Source: Saxidomus purpurata (taxonomy: Eukaryota; Mollusca; Bivalvia; Venerida; Veneridae). Taken from it: a stretch of DNA of 64,000 bases. The first letter of the stretch is position 1, and each line of letters begins with the position of its first letter. Below are positions 35,261 to 48,610 of the stretch, piece after piece. The stretch is from positions 18,644,413 through 18,708,412 of the forward strand of contig JAFMSR010000009.1 in assembly GCA_022818135.1 (NCBI GenBank), given 5' to 3'. The translations under genes were made by a program, and so were the position numbers. The notes below the pieces were generated by a model. The model searched no databases and was not told where the DNA came from. It saw only the letters and a program-made list of their open reading frames with translations.

Positions 35261-35439
35261 AATGTGAAATGTTCGTGAAAACCGTGCAAGAATTATGTAT
35301 ACAAAGGAAGTACTCAAGTGATCAGGAGAATTCAAATTGTGACAGACAAATTGAAGACATTAAAAATCAGCCTGCCGAAATGTCTGCTGATTACAGTCAC
35401 ATGATCACTTCAGTGTTTGACTTATTAGCTTTTGGAAAA

Positions 35440-35535
35440 AGCTAGAAATCGGCCTTGCAGTCACAGTTCTTGGTATGATTCCCTGTCTAAGTTTATGACA
35501 GGCTATTTGCAGAAATCCAAATAAACCAAACCGAA
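35440..35535 (-). pseudogene. Eroded copy of the minus-strand lectin-like exon
   Basis: The reverse complement matches the first ~85 nt of the exon at 52,432 (GGTTTATTTGGATTTCT and ACCAAGAACTGT blocks) with frameshifts and no downstream cysteine region. It lies just past the 3' end of the RJL GTPase and marks the left edge of the duplicated block. Confidence 0.45.
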
Positions 35536-36148
35536 ATTCCTTCCCGTGTGGTGTTCCTATACGTACTTCTTATTGATCGCCAACTCCCTTGAAAGCCCAG
35601 TTTCTACTGATTACTGTTCACGAACTTAGTTGCTTTTTATGTGATGTGTCCAGCGTCCTCTTTGTAATTAAAAGAACAGGTCGAAATGTTTAAAATAATA
35701 TACCAAGTCCGAATTAAAAACAAGAATACATTTAAACAAACAGAGGCTTTCACATATACACGGAAACCGGATCTGAAACCAGAACTACGGGTTGTTCTAG
35801 AGCGTTTTAGCAGGTACCCTTTCAACATCTGCTGCTCCTTTGTTGCAACCAGAATATTAACTGATAAATGGAGAAGCATCTCATACCATAATTAAAGAAC
35901 ATTTTTATTACATAAATGTGTTAAATTCTTCTAGAAGCATAGTTTTCAATTTTAAAGGGTATTTTCTGATACTCTAGCCTTCAAACAAGCAACAAATACC
36001 CTGTCCTTAACTCAGTGCACCATGCCCTTTTCAGGACACCCTGTCCTTTTCCATACAGAACGAAAAATGCCCGAATTTTATTTTTAGGATTTGGTCATCG
36101 AATTTTTCTGTTTCTAGCTCAGCGTTGACACAGTATTCAGCCAGCAAC

Positions 36149-36244
36149 ATGGAATCTTTCAGAAGCTTGTTGAATGACAAAACAGAAATAATTATCAAGG
36201 AAAAGAATTCACATGGGACAAGGCTTCAAGATAATCCGAAATAA
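36149..36244 (+). other. Short ORF (31 codons) conserved between duplication blocks
   Basis: Reads MESFRSLLNDKTEIIIKEKN... and stops. The counterpart at 53,256 keeps the frame. Could be a lost first exon or a small peptide; unrecognised. Confidence 0.3.
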
Positions 36245-37144
36245 TACAAAATTTAAATCAGAGAATTGAGTCAACATTCAGTGTATATGCAACTTTATGT
36301 CACTTACAGTTTGGAAAGTCATGAATATTTCATACATTAATAAATCCACAGTTAGTACATTTTAACCATTTGAAACAAGTGCTAGAGACATTTAAGAATT
36401 TATTTTTTTATTTTATTTATTTATGTCTCTTCCATGTACAACATTCAGTATATAAAATCATGTTAAAATACATTTTATCTATTAAATTGTACATAGCCAT
36501 TCATATATAAGAATTATAAGAGACTATTTAAGTGTACCTGTAATAAAAATGTAGCATGCTTCAATAAACCTTATGCGACAGATTATTATGTTATGGACAA
36601 ACAAGCTTAGAGCAATATGTGATAATTCTAGTTTTAATTATATTTATTGGCTTTTGCTGGTCACCAGTTTCTCCATAATCTATACTGATTTCAATCCTAA
36701 TATTTGCTTTAGAAATTCCAATTGCACTTTTTGGATCGATTGAATTTATTCAATCATATCCAAAGTTAACAGAGTATTTCAGACCCTTACGGCCGAACTC
36801 TTAACACAATTTTTTGTCGAATACGACCGAAAAGTAGTTCTATATATTCAATGAAATAAAAAGAATTGTAATGCATTACCTTGTATTCTGTTTTCATTAT
36901 GATATATTGATGAATAAATGTAAAACATTAAAAATTACTAAAAATCAACGAGGTATCTGTTCTGTATAGAACTAGTTTCCTAGTTTCCTAGTTTCCTACG
37001 CGGTTTTGATCAGATCAGTTTTCAAGTCAGACCGGAGACACTAAAAGACAACGAATCTGATAAAGCTTTCTTAAAATTCACTTTCTCAGTGAGTAACAAT
37101 TAAGGCCTTGAAACTTCAGACAATTGCTTGGCATCATACAATTG

Positions 37145-37382
37145 GATCTGTGGCCGAGTGATTAAGGTCACTGACTGATGTTTACTTGTCCCTCATCGCT
37201 GTAGGTTCGTGCCCTACTTGGGTCGAATTCTTTTATGTCTAGAAGCTATCTAGGTTCTACTCAGGTGCCCGCTCATGACTGAAATAATGCCCGAATTGGC
37301 ACCCAGGATTTCCTCCATGAAAGCCGGAAGTAGCAAAATGACCTTAGCTGTTGAGTGCGACGTTAAATCATAATCAGTCAAT
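37145..37382 (+). mobile_element. tRNA-derived SINE (type 2, molluscan Leu/Ser-like head)
   Basis: Head TCTGTGGCCGAGTGATTAAGG and B-box GGTTCGTGCCC, body with CAGGTGCCCGCTC and TCCTCCATGAAAGC, and tail GCGACGTTAAATCA. It fits the widespread molluscan tRNA SINE group. Confidence 0.82.
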
Positions 37383-38926
37383 ATAATCAACCTTATGGGC
37401 ATATCCCATAACTTTTGTATGACATTAAAGGTTGTTCAAACTATGATTTTTTTTCAGTTCAGTTTTGTCAAAATCCATTTATCAGTTACCATTCACAGCT
37501 TAATACTTCATAGGGTAGTTGAACATAGTCACTGAATGCAAAATGTAAGCACATGGGTTCCTACCTCAAAATTAAATTTACACAAATTGTTATAGGTCAA
37601 AATTTGTGGACAGTTTTGTCTCCAGTTTATAACTTTACTCGTGCAAGGGTTGTCCTGAATTTTACACATGTATGTGTACAGTCTGTGTTGTCCTGATATT
37701 TACACATGTATGTGTGCAGGCTGTGTTGTTCAGAGACAATCGATCCTCCAGCACTTTCAGTCCTTTGATTCTATAATACATGTACTTTTATTTCTACTAC
37801 CCCATATTTCGCAACCATAGAATAAAATTGGTATATTTTATCAAATAATTATATTTCCAATTCAATAGGTAAAACAAGTGACTTACATTTCATAAGTAAA
37901 GTATACAAATGCAACTGGCCTTTGTTGCATGTGAAGCTACATGTTTCTTAGTTCTAAGGGGAAAAAAACACGCTCTTTAAACGTAACGCCGCTGTACTCA
38001 AATCCTTTACAATCTCAATATTTTCATCATTATACTGTTCATAGCCCCGACCGACCCATGAGCCACGAGTCAGGCTGCCAACACTCCTTTTAAAGTATAA
38101 TTTCTCTGTCGGCCACCAGAAAATGTATTAACTGTTATAGTTGTTGCAATACAAATGTATTTAAAGTTAGTTACCATGTATCACAGTAGGTTTAAAAAAA
38201 CCTCAGACATTCTTCAAGTCGCTCTTACAAATAGTACATAACTGCAAATTTCATTTATTTCGTAGGTTAATTGGCTTTTACAATGTACGTGTCTAAACAT
38301 TTCTATTGCGTGGCTAGAATTAGACACATGCGTTCTTGAAATACTGTTTAGAAAGGTCTACAAAGAATGCTATTACCGACCCGAGCATCTCTCCCGTGAT
38401 GCTGTGAATATATGAGTTTTACGTCTAAAAGGAATGTTTTTGTAAGGAAATGCCACCCTCCTATTTGGTCAAAAGTTTGTTATTTTTGTGTGCCAAAAGA
38501 GGAGAATAGTTGCGGCAATTTCTGCCTAAATTCTTGAAATACATAACAAAGCCACTTAAGTACCCATCAGTAGAAACCTCTGTGGCTGATACTTATACAG
38601 TGTCGTCTGCGTAAAGGACAAATTGTTCGACAAAATCTATCATTGTAGTATCTAGGTAATGTTTACTACAAAACACCTTGTACATAATTACTTGTGACAA
38701 AGAAACCATGTACATCGTTCAGATAAAAAGAAGCAAAAATCCACAGAGGAGATAGATTTTCCCATTGACGGATGCTCACGTGACAATGAAAAAGTTTTAG
38801 CGCTAGCTTTTTGCAAAAACATATGATGTTGCGTTTAAAAATTTACCATTGACATTTGAATTCACTACTTGTACCAGAGTCAGTTTCTCCGTTGCGGGCG
38901 CCTTTTTAATAAAAATTTCCTCCCAC

Positions 38927-39154
<228 letters not shown>

Positions 39155-41232
39155 ATTGTACGCCAGCTTCGGTCAAACGGGAATGTAAGTGAAGTAGTGG
39201 ATAGTTCTTTGCACACATTATGAAATGAATGAAAATCGCCCACGAAAGTAAGATAAAGAATGAGTTAGGTATGACTTCACTAAATCGGTGGGACTTGGAA
39301 CCAGCCAATTTGTGTAGGGCTTATAATACAATTAGTAGTTATCAGTAGCTTACAATATATTCTCTCGTTTGCTGAGTGTACCGTGAATGGTTGCATACAT
39401 TGCCTATACATGCATTAACTAACCATTACACCAGTTTTTGATCTTCGTCTTGATGCAAGGCATCAACATTTGACTTGTCCCACCCTTACTTTTTCTTTTT
39501 AAAAAAACATTTGACTTGTCTCATCTGTTACATTTCCCTTTTTTAACAAGAAAATTGAATGTTGGTGTTAAGATAAAAGTTGTAGTATGTGGAACATTTT
39601 TGCTCATGTTACAAAATGTAGGAAGCTGTCTCTCGAAAGGAGAAAATAAATTAAAAATGAATTGGGACTTGGCAATAACTTATCAAGTTAGGCACTGTAA
39701 GGCCTGCTGTAATACTTTTGTATCACAGTTTGTTTGTTTACTATTACTTGTACACAGACACCTATATACCACAATGGATCACTAAGTGCTCAGTACAAAC
39801 ATTTATATAATGGGACGTAGTTTAAAACATTTTAGGCCCAGTACTGGGCATTTATTGATTGCTAAAACCTGCTTTTCAAAAAGGAATTATTCAAGAGTGA
39901 ATTATACTAGAGGTGTAAAATATATTGGCATTAAATAAACGTTAAATTTTGAGGAACTCTTGCGGACTATCTACTGTAGTATTAACTAGTTTTAAACTCA
40001 GTTAATGTGTTTCCTGTTATTCGCGAATATCAAACTGGTAGTTGGTTATTCAGATGTTTATTTGACAAAAATACATCCAGCTTGCAGTTGGTATAGTTCA
40101 GATGTTTATTCGCGAATAAACAGCTTGTAGTTGTACAAGCTGAATATTGGCGAATAAACATTTGAATACCCAACCACGATATAAAAGCCAACTTCACAGA
40201 TCTATTATGTGTACATTTATATAAAACTTCTATATTTAGATTATAATGTACTACCGCCGTCTGTATGAAATGAGAAACACAATATTTATTTAATTAAGAT
40301 ATCTACTGTCAAGAAGTTCTATTGTGAACTACCTAAACACAATAAGGAATTTGCAAAATATTTTACCAAAATGTCAGTTATTGATGGCCGTAACTATTCA
40401 TACGTATTTATTATGACACCGAGGTAGCCACCTGACCACTGTCACTTTTCTTTTAACTGACACTTTAGATTCGGTCAGAGAAACCTACTCCGACAGCAGA
40501 AAATGAAACTGGAAAAATCTTGAATGCGTTTGCAAATGATATGAAAAGTCCTCACGCGCGCCTAGATCTATTCCAGACAAACCTTACCATAATCAACAAA
40601 CATTCTGATTACACAGCATAGTATAGTTGGTTTTATTTTGTTTAAATTTACCGTCGATTCAGTGCTGAAAGACTTTTCCTACGGACACTTTGAAGGTGGT
40701 TGGCTAGATGTTTTTCATACTGTTGATTGAGCCTCATGATTAAATTGGTGTTGCACAGTGCCATCTGTAGTCACTATACATACACGATCGGGACAGGCAT
40801 CTCCTTCTTGCTTGTAACAATCAACGAATACCAATGACCGCTATTCTGACACGCCCTATTCTTCCGTCACCCCGTAAACAATTTGGAAATCAGGGCGCAT
40901 TCAGCATTCCGCGCACATAGAATTCTTGTCAAGCAGGTCCCTCGTCAAGATTACATCGACAGTTAGAATACGCACCAAATTCACTTGCGATCATTCATAC
41001 AGTCGACCATCTACGTCAGTTAGGACTGTATTTTTCACGTTTTCTCTCTACAAGGAGTCGCTGCTCTATGATATCAGCTTTTAAATTACAGATTTTATGC
41101 CTTTCATATGAAACAATTGCAAGGAACTTCTGGAACAACCCTCGTATGTGACTATGACGTGATTATGTAGTCAGTAATAAATTAAACAAATCAATCAAAC
41201 CAAACAACGTGATCTCTGGGATTAGAATTCCA
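39155..41232. other. Upstream region of lectin gene 1
   Basis: No gene seen. 39,155-39,735 is unmatched in block 2. An inverted-repeat patch with ATTCGCGAATA occurs at 40,020-40,170. 40,240-41,232 matches upstream of 56,457 and should hold the promoter. Confidence 0.4.
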
Positions 41233-41545
41233 ATGAACACCATGGAACTATCTTTTCTTCTATTCTTAGAACTAACTTTTTGGAACAAATTTTATGGAGT
41301 TTTTAGTCTTACGAATGATGACCGGTTCAGTCACGGCAAATATTATGACGGAAACGTTTGCGCCGATGACAACGTTATTCAAAGCAGCAATTATATTAGT
41401 AAAATCCGCTGCTTGACTCATTGTTCTAGTCAGTCGTTATGCCATGGTGTATTCATTGAAGAGGCTACGAAACGATGTGTGACTTGCTCTGCTCGGTTAT
41501 TTACGCAAAACGCAACGACTGACTCGAAGTTCTACAAACGTCATG
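41233..41545 (+). CDS. First exon, PAN/apple-like secreted lectin gene 1
   Basis: The exon is 313 nt, from an ATG (MNTMELSF) to a donor CATG|GTAAG in phase 1. The first ~25 residues are hydrophobic and read as a signal peptide. The rest has a PAN/apple-like cysteine pattern (VCADDN, IRCLTHC, SLCHGVF, CVTCSA) ending KFYKRHG. The start is supported by the paralogue at 56,457, whose exon has exactly the same length. The exon most likely joins C-type lectin domain exons at 48,523 and 50,275 to form a secreted PAN-CTLD protein, an architecture plausible for molluscan innate immunity. The first third of the lectin domain (expected WxxxxxxCY region) was not located between 41.5 and 48.5 kb, so the joining is inference. 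Family assignment rests on cysteine spacing only. Confidence 0.7.
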
Positions 41546-42342
41546 GTAAGAATTAATCTTGAAACTGATTATTAGACAAGTCTTTTGAATGTGAAAAAGG
41601 AACACCAAAACTCACCTGATTTCATGTTTGGCACTCTTGTCGTTGTATAGATGAAATGCCTATATTATTATACCGCAGTATTATATCAGTGAGAATTTAA
41701 TTTGTGGCAGTATACAATTAAAAAAATGCAGTTTTAAATAGCCTGCAGAGTCGAAGCCGTAATTTTTTTTAAACGATGAACACTCATATACTCTTTCCCT
41801 GTGCCAACGCATTATTTTCGGTCCGTTTTCGGCACGGTTAGTCTTACAATTTGAAAATCGCGGCAAATCAGAAACGACGTTTCAACAAAAAAGCTCTTTT
41901 TCACGTAGTACATGTAAAATCCTAAATATTTTTTTATATGTTTTTAAAAATGTTACATGTAAGTCTTCATGAAGCAATATGATTATGGTTCAGTGGAAAT
42001 GATTATCAGAAAACATACAACAGAAACATTTGTAGTTTCAGTTTGCCTTGAACACAATTAGACAGAGAAATTTATAATTCAAGACTATTCATTGAAAAAT
42101 AATTATTTTTCATGTCAGCAAAGAAACGAAATTCCAGTTAAACAAAAATAAGGTAAAGAGGGAAGTGATGATTTAATCATACAAAAAACATTGCCAGCAT
42201 TTTTAAAAGGATTCGATAAGATAGTCTCCTTGAAACATTATCTATGATTATGCTTGACCGGACTGAACACATTCAAATTTGGTTTATGATTAGGCGAATC
42301 AGCAAACCTATTTGACTGAATGTCATAAATCACACAGTGCAA

Positions 42343-43325
42343 ATGGGCTACTGTAGTCCAAAAATGCGCAGAAAGTTGTGAATGGGCTAAGCGGTTTTCG
42401 CGCATGAACCTCATTATTGTTTTGTATGGCCGCTATTTGCTGTCAAAAATCTCAGAATTGTTTTGTGAATGGCCTTGCTATATTTGCGTTAATGAATCTC
42501 AGAAATGTTTTGCTGAAATGGGCGTGTTTTGACGTCTTAAATCTCAGAAATGTTTTGTGAAGGGCTGCGTTTTCGCTTTGTAAGGAATCTTAGAATTGTT
42601 TTGTAAATGTGCTGTTTTAGCTTAAATTCAGAATTGTTTTCTTGATACTTACGCGGTAAAAATCCGATATGTTTGGTAACATGGCAGCTATTTACATGTC
42701 AAAATCGCGAAATGTTGTGAATTCAATTTTTTTGCTTTCATAAATCTGAATGTTTTGTAAATTGGCTGCGTTTTCGTATTATGAATATATGAAATGTTTT
42801 GTGAATGGGCTGCTGTTTTTCGGTGCATAAATCTAGAATGTTTTGTAAATGGGCAACTATTTATCATCATTGATAAATCTCAGTTGTTTTGCAAATGGGC
42901 TGCGTATCGATGTCATAACATATCAGAAATTTTTGTGACCGGTCTTCTTGTTTTCATCTTTAATAAATCTCAGAATCTTTTTTGTGACTGGGCTGATATT
43001 TTTAAATGTTATGAATTAAATTAGTCTTTGCTGAATTGGCTGCTGTTTAAAATGTCATAAAACTAGAAATTAGTTTTAAAAAAGGGCTGCTGTTTTCGCG
43101 TCATGAATCTCAAATCATGTTTATGAATGGCTTCTGTTTTCCCTGTCATGAATCTCAGAATTGTTTTTAGAATGGGCTGCTCCTTTGCTGTCATAAATCA
43201 CAGAAATGTTTTAGCGAATGGGCTGCTATTTTCGCTGTCATAAATCCCAGAATTGTTTTGCGAACGGGTTGCTGTTTTCGCTGTCATAAACTGAATGTTT
43301 TGTGAATTGGCTGCTGTTTTCGCTG
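42343..43325 (+). repeat. ~47-bp minisatellite, about 20 degenerate units
   Basis: Unit close to AATGGGCTGCTGTTTTCGCTGTCATAAATCTCAGAATTGTTTTGTG. It lies in the presumed intron of lectin gene 1 and is missing from block 2. Small ORFs across it are periodic by-products. Confidence 0.85.
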
Positions 43326-43559
43326 AATACTACAGGAACAGTCGAGTAGCTTTCCCATCTCCAAGCGAAAATGAAATTGGGCTTAATCTATTAAATTTTC
43401 CTACAAATAACCACACAAATGTAGATCCATGCGCAGCTGACGGGTCAACAATGCGCCTCAGTCGCGACCTCATTTCATTTTGCCAGCAGTGCAGACATAA
43501 AACCCGGGGCCTAGGCATAGTTTCCATTGCTACATTTTCCTTAAGATAACTAAAGAAGA

Positions 43560-46500
43560 TTTGCACTCGTTCCTTTACTCTTTGACGTGTAAAATTGACA
43601 GTTTGCTAAATTTTGAAACAGCTAGTGTTGTTGTTAATGTATAATTTAACGAACTTAAGATGTTTCTCTAGTTACTGATAGAGTGCATCCATTTCTGATA
43701 ACACAGCTAATAACATGTTTCCGGCAAAGGTCTAATTAATACATAAATTTGAACTTTTATTATGGAAGCATTTCATTTGTATTTGAAGGGAATGTAAAAC
43801 AGGTAAATAGTGTATTCCTTGTCATTGAGCAAGTTAAAACGACATAGTAGAGTGTCGCTTAGGGACATGAAGGACCCAAGCTTCAATCTCAGATGAGACG
43901 ATGTTATAAATACAATTATTTAGTGCATAATTCAAATTTAGTGAAAAATATTTCATCATTAGTAACTGCAGTCTATCATGAAGAGCACATCTAACAATAA
44001 TTGTATCTTGGCTCTTTTTTCGGATCATCTTTATATGTGTTATTTATTACTGTGATATTTCAACAATGCTTCTTAAACTAGTCTTTGCCATAAAATGCAA
44101 TCTAGATCTAGATAACCCCGAAGCGAAAAATGTTTATGAATGTTCAATTACACGGTAGTAAGATATGTTAGATGACCACCTTATAAAAGGTTATTTTATC
44201 TGGGGTCCCCCCGTCCCTTATACATATACGCAACACTGAACAATTGTTTTTGTTTGGCATATTGTCCAGGCTATCTTAACAGACTAGGAATCTCGACCAC
44301 TTTCCCTGTAATATCTCTTTTTTTCTTAATTAGCCACACTTTTGACTATAGCACTTAAACACCGCGATTGCTTGCTTTTTTAACATACTAGAAGCCATTT
44401 AATGAATATATATCACACTAAGAGATAATGCGATTTGCATCTCCTTTCCTCTTTTATGTATTGCATTTTGAATTTAGAAACAGCTATTTTATGTCATTAT
44501 AATAAAGAAGTTGAAGAGTTACTCTCTGCTGATAGATGCAACATGATAACAGATATTTTGTCACAATAATTAGATTAAAATGCTATTACAATAACGGACA
44601 AATACTAATACAAGGTACAGTGGAACAATCAGTTAGCCGATAGTGTAACACCCAAACATCTATATTGTGCGATTTTTGTAAAATATTTTATGAATTACAT
44701 ACATATGTATATTCTACAAATATAATCATTAATTCGGCTTTTCGAGAACAATGGAAATTTTGCATTTTAAGCTTGCTGATAATTTTCATTTTCTGTTAAA
44801 GCAGAGCAAAATTAAGTCATTTCTTAAAGGCCAGGGGCGACATTGATTACTACATGTAAATAGCTTTTATGGAAGGAGGGTTAATCAACAGGAAATTGAA
44901 AAGAGGCACTTTCTTACTTTTAACTCAGTACTATATAATGACATAAATAACAATTTATGTAAGATATATCTATGTTTCACTCAACCCTCTCTGTGTGCCA
45001 GTTTTCTACCCTTTTATAATAGGTCACCTATTGTTTTCCTGTTATTTGTTGACAATATGTAAACAGCTTTGAAATTGATACCATACAATAGAACATAAGT
45101 GATTGAAAAAGAACAATGCATATTGTCAACTTCGACATCCTCTATACTTTAATGCTGCTATGACATTTTTGAACGTTCACATCCGCTGGACCGTTGCCTC
45201 AATTAGACATTTTTGTCTTAAGTCAACTCTGGTTGTGAATACCGGACATTGGACTAATGAAAGTTGTTTTTCAGGGATTTTCTCAAAATTATAAAAACTT
45301 TAATGGCATAGTGGTTTCTGCAAAGTAAACATGCTTGTGAATAAATGAGGGAAACAAATGAACATAAAAACCTATAACTTCAATCTTGAGTATTTAGATT
45401 TTCTTAAATTATATGGCCTATTTCCTTCTTCCTACATACAAGACATGTTCAAATGGACCCGGTGGAAACAAGGAGATGTTTTAGGTATCTGTAAACGGAG
45501 CTGATTGCAATGTGTGCTTTCATCTGGCCTCTTACGTGTTCAACGGTTCAATTCTGTGTGAGGTTTAAAGCTGCTCGCTCCGAGATTTTGGTAAAAAAAG
45601 TTCTTCAAACTGTATGTAAAAAACGTATTTTAGAACATAATAGTAAAATAAAAAGGCTCCAGTATAAATTCCTGTCACGTATATCTCTAAATTTCAAATA
45701 ATACGTTACAAAATCCAAAAGCGTTGCAAACGCTTTTGAAATTCAAATATAAACAGTGTAGCGGTGCCGTGTAACCGACATTTTCAATTGATTTCTGCAA
45801 ATTCCTACCTAGATTTTTGCTTATATTTTGATTATAGCCTTTAATTATATATTTATGAGTAAGTATGTCAATTTTTTTTTCAGCGGTAACTGAGAGCGAG
45901 CAGCTTTAAATATCTATTGTATCTATTTCTATACTTAGCATACATGCATGAAAAGGGCGTGACTCGTGGCATTTAATTTGATAGTTATCACATGCACGAC
46001 ATACTAAAAATGCTACCGGTATACTATGCTCGTGATGCTATTCCATGCGTACAATATAACGCGTGTGGCATCATGTTGTATGAACGAGATGGTATTTATT
46101 GCCCACTTTATTTTATGTCGTTTGTAGAACGTGGTGGTCAATGTTGTAATATAACATACCGTGCGCACGAGTCTCCCCAGTTGGATACGCAGTCCCTTCC
46201 CAAGCGTTCTTGAGTTAAATAAACCTATTTTACTCCATATTATTCTACCTAAAGACCTTAGAAAAAAGGCAGCTTCGTCGCCAGTGTTTGGTGACGGAGT
46301 TGTTTGTGTAGTTGTCACCAAACGTTTCTCTGTACGCTGCATGTTCACAATAACTAGTTCTCAGATAACGGAGTGCCGTTTTTGCTATTTGTTTTAGCAA
46401 TTTTCAATGTAGAAAAAACTGTTTCAAGTAGAGATAAATCTGTTTATATAAAAAAATTGATTTCTTCATATAACGCTTGGGCCTAGCATCTTGAAACTAA

Positions 46501-47079
46501 CTTAATGTGAAAGTTGGTCATAACCGATAAAGGACCCTATTGATTTTGAGATTAGTAGGTCAAACGTCAAGGTCACAGTGACCCGGCATTGTAGAATGAT
46601 TTTCGCTCAATAACTTTAGTTAGTAATGACGAATTACAATGACATTTGGTTTGTACGTAGTTTGCTGGGAGAGGAAGCTTGAGATTGCATTTGGTTTCAC
46701 TAGGGTCAAGGTCAACAAGGTCACTGTTACTAAAAATAGAAAAATGGTTTCTGCTTAATAACATGAGTTAGGAGTGACCAATTGCAATGAAACTTGATGT
46801 ATAGGTAGCTTGCATGGAGAGGAAGATATTTAATTATTTTGTTTTAATTTATATATTGTTTTAAGCAAAAGTAAATTGTTTTAGGTCAAGATCACTGTTC
46901 TAAAATTTCTACAGACGCCTTTTTCACGAATTGCACAGCTATTTTTACTTTGAAAACTGTTCCTTGCATACAACTTTTGCACAAAGGGAGGGGGAGGGGG
47001 CATTACGTGTTTAACAAACAGCTCTTGTTATCGTATGTCGTGATAATGACTTGAGGTACCAGCAGTATAGTGCTTCAAC
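43560..47079. other. Presumed intron of lectin gene 1, middle part
   Basis: Homologous to block 2 up to about 45,185, then unique. It contains MITE family B and, at 46,490-46,990, a dispersed AAGGTCACAGTGACC-type repeat. No lectin exon was recognised, though one is expected. Confidence 0.4.
45569..45905 (+). mobile_element. TTAA-flanked MITE, family B copy 1
   Basis: TTAA at 45,565-45,568 and 45,906-45,909. TIR AGCTGCTCGCTC / GAGCGAGCAGCT. Internal palindrome CAAAAGCGT-TGCAA-ACGCTTTTG. 337 bp, homologous throughout to 53,581-53,924. Confidence 0.85.
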
Positions 47080-47490
47080 TGAACTTATATTTAGTAGCTT
47101 TTCTGATTAAAAGATCAGACAGTTCAGGTGGAGCAAGATTATCTAGTATTTTAAAAGTTTCAGTCGCAATTGTTCGTATGCGCCGAACATTTAGAGGGGT
47201 AATATTGCCATTTCTAGCAACTTGTATAATAATCATAAACAAATCTTAACGCTCGCTCTCGTCTTTTTCAATTTTAGAAGTGTTTTCCTTTGAGTAAAAT
47301 TCCATGTGAGTAATCAAAAGTTAAAAATTGATAAGATAAAAGAATGAAACACTGTCAGCCTAATCAGTTTACATAGGTTTCCACCAATTCTTTTCAAAAT
47401 GTTCATCTGTTGAGCCGCTTTTTGCACATGTTTTAATAAAGAAAGTTTAAAATCATTGTCCACTCCTAATATTTTAACAACATCGTCACA
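47080..47490 (-). pseudogene. LINE reverse transcriptase C-terminal relic
   Basis: Minus strand. It reads DDVVKILGVDNDFKLSLLKH, VQKAAQQMNILKRIGG and LTVFHSFILS, then stops and frameshifts, then VRRIRTIATETFKILDNLAP and ELSDLLI. This is the thumb and C-terminal part of CR1/Jockey-like LINE reverse transcriptases. It is decayed, with several interruptions near 47,290. Confidence 0.75.
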
Positions 47491-47511
47491 TGTAATACAA
47501 CTAGGTCAATC

Positions 47512-47756
47512 ACACTTAGATCTCATTGGTCGCCGTGATTGGCCTTTTCTTTGGTAAGCAATCAAATTCAACCTTTGGCTATACTAGCTGGAAATTGCAG
47601 TCAGGTAAATTTCTCCTATTTCTGGCTTCAAAATTTAGTTTTTTAGGCATGACGGGAGACATGCCAGGGTCTCATCCAGATATTAAGCTAACATAAGTGC
47701 TATTTTGGAAGGACCTTGATAAAATTCTCATCAAATCAAATCAAAAAGTAATACAA
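47512..47756 (-). repeat. Dispersed repeat, inverted copy of 10,254-10,510
   Basis: Same blocks on the minus strand. It lies directly 5' (minus sense) of the LINE reverse-transcriptase relic ending at 47,490, so the repeat may be part of that LINE. Confidence 0.75.
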
Positions 47757-48522
47757 GCAGTACATATTTGAAACACAGGAGATCTTGCATGTGACATTTT
47801 TACCTTGCTGCAATTGCTTGGAATTTATCAGGATTTGATTTCCTATCACTAAGTTTAAGTATTTTGGCAGATACATTTGTATCATGTCATCTCAAATACA
47901 ATAAATGATGGATTTGTGTTAAACATATTAACAAATCCTCAGCTTGGATGAAAATATGGTTGTGGATGACGGAATTTTGACTATGGCCTTTTTACTACTG
48001 TGCCAGTTATTACATTTCTTTATTTTTTTTCTAATGCAAATAGTTTTATGAAATATATCGTACTGTGATCAACTCTGTGTACAAATAGTATTTGCTTCAT
48101 ACTTTCGCATATGAACAGTCTGACAAATTTCATAAGGATTGTCCGTGTTAAAAACCTGTTTTAGCTTGATGTGGTGAGATGCAGGCGGCCAGGCAAACAA
48201 TGTACCTTGCAACCGTTTTAGCCAATGTGCCAGTCCCAGGAGCTTGCAGTCGGGATTGTGCTATAGTGTTTTTTTATATAAATTGTAATAAGAAACCCAC
48301 TGAAAAAAATTCAACCAACAGGGTACATTGAGAATAAAATATAAAACAAGATTCAGGAACAATTTAATTATATTTTGTTGGTGTGTTTCTTACAACAGTG
48401 TAAAAAGATGAAACGATATCCATACAAGTACAATATTTTCATAAAAGCACAACCCCCACCGCGAGCTCCTATGGTGTTAATACGTGTTTAATCAAAATGA
48501 TTTTTGCTTCACTTTATTGCAG

Positions 48523-48610
48523 CAGAATTGTGAAGACCTCGGAGGACATTTGCTTATTATTACATCAGAAGAAGAAAATGACTTCATTGTACCTTATCTT
48601 AGTGCATCAG
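48523..48610 (+). CDS. C-type lectin domain exon, middle part (gene 1)
   Basis: Reads QNCEDLGGHLLIITSEEEND and onward to YLSASG. This is the classic CTLD stretch around the first conserved cysteine (C1) and the xLxxIxSxxE helix. It is preceded by a pyrimidine-rich tract and the acceptor TTGCAGCAG and followed by the donor TCAG|GTAAAA. The acceptor is a NAGNAG site, so the exon may start at 48,523 or 48,526, adding or skipping one Gln. It ends in phase 1, which fits the exon at 50,275. The expected upstream lectin exon is not found, so this may be a partly decayed gene. Confidence 0.72.

Noticed and set aside
37145..37220. tRNA-Leu/Ser gene
   Set aside because: Same reason: a tRNA-like head followed by a conserved SINE body and tail.
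42688..43024. Open frames with repeated WAA/FCK motifs
   Set aside because: Periodic reading of the 47-bp minisatellite.
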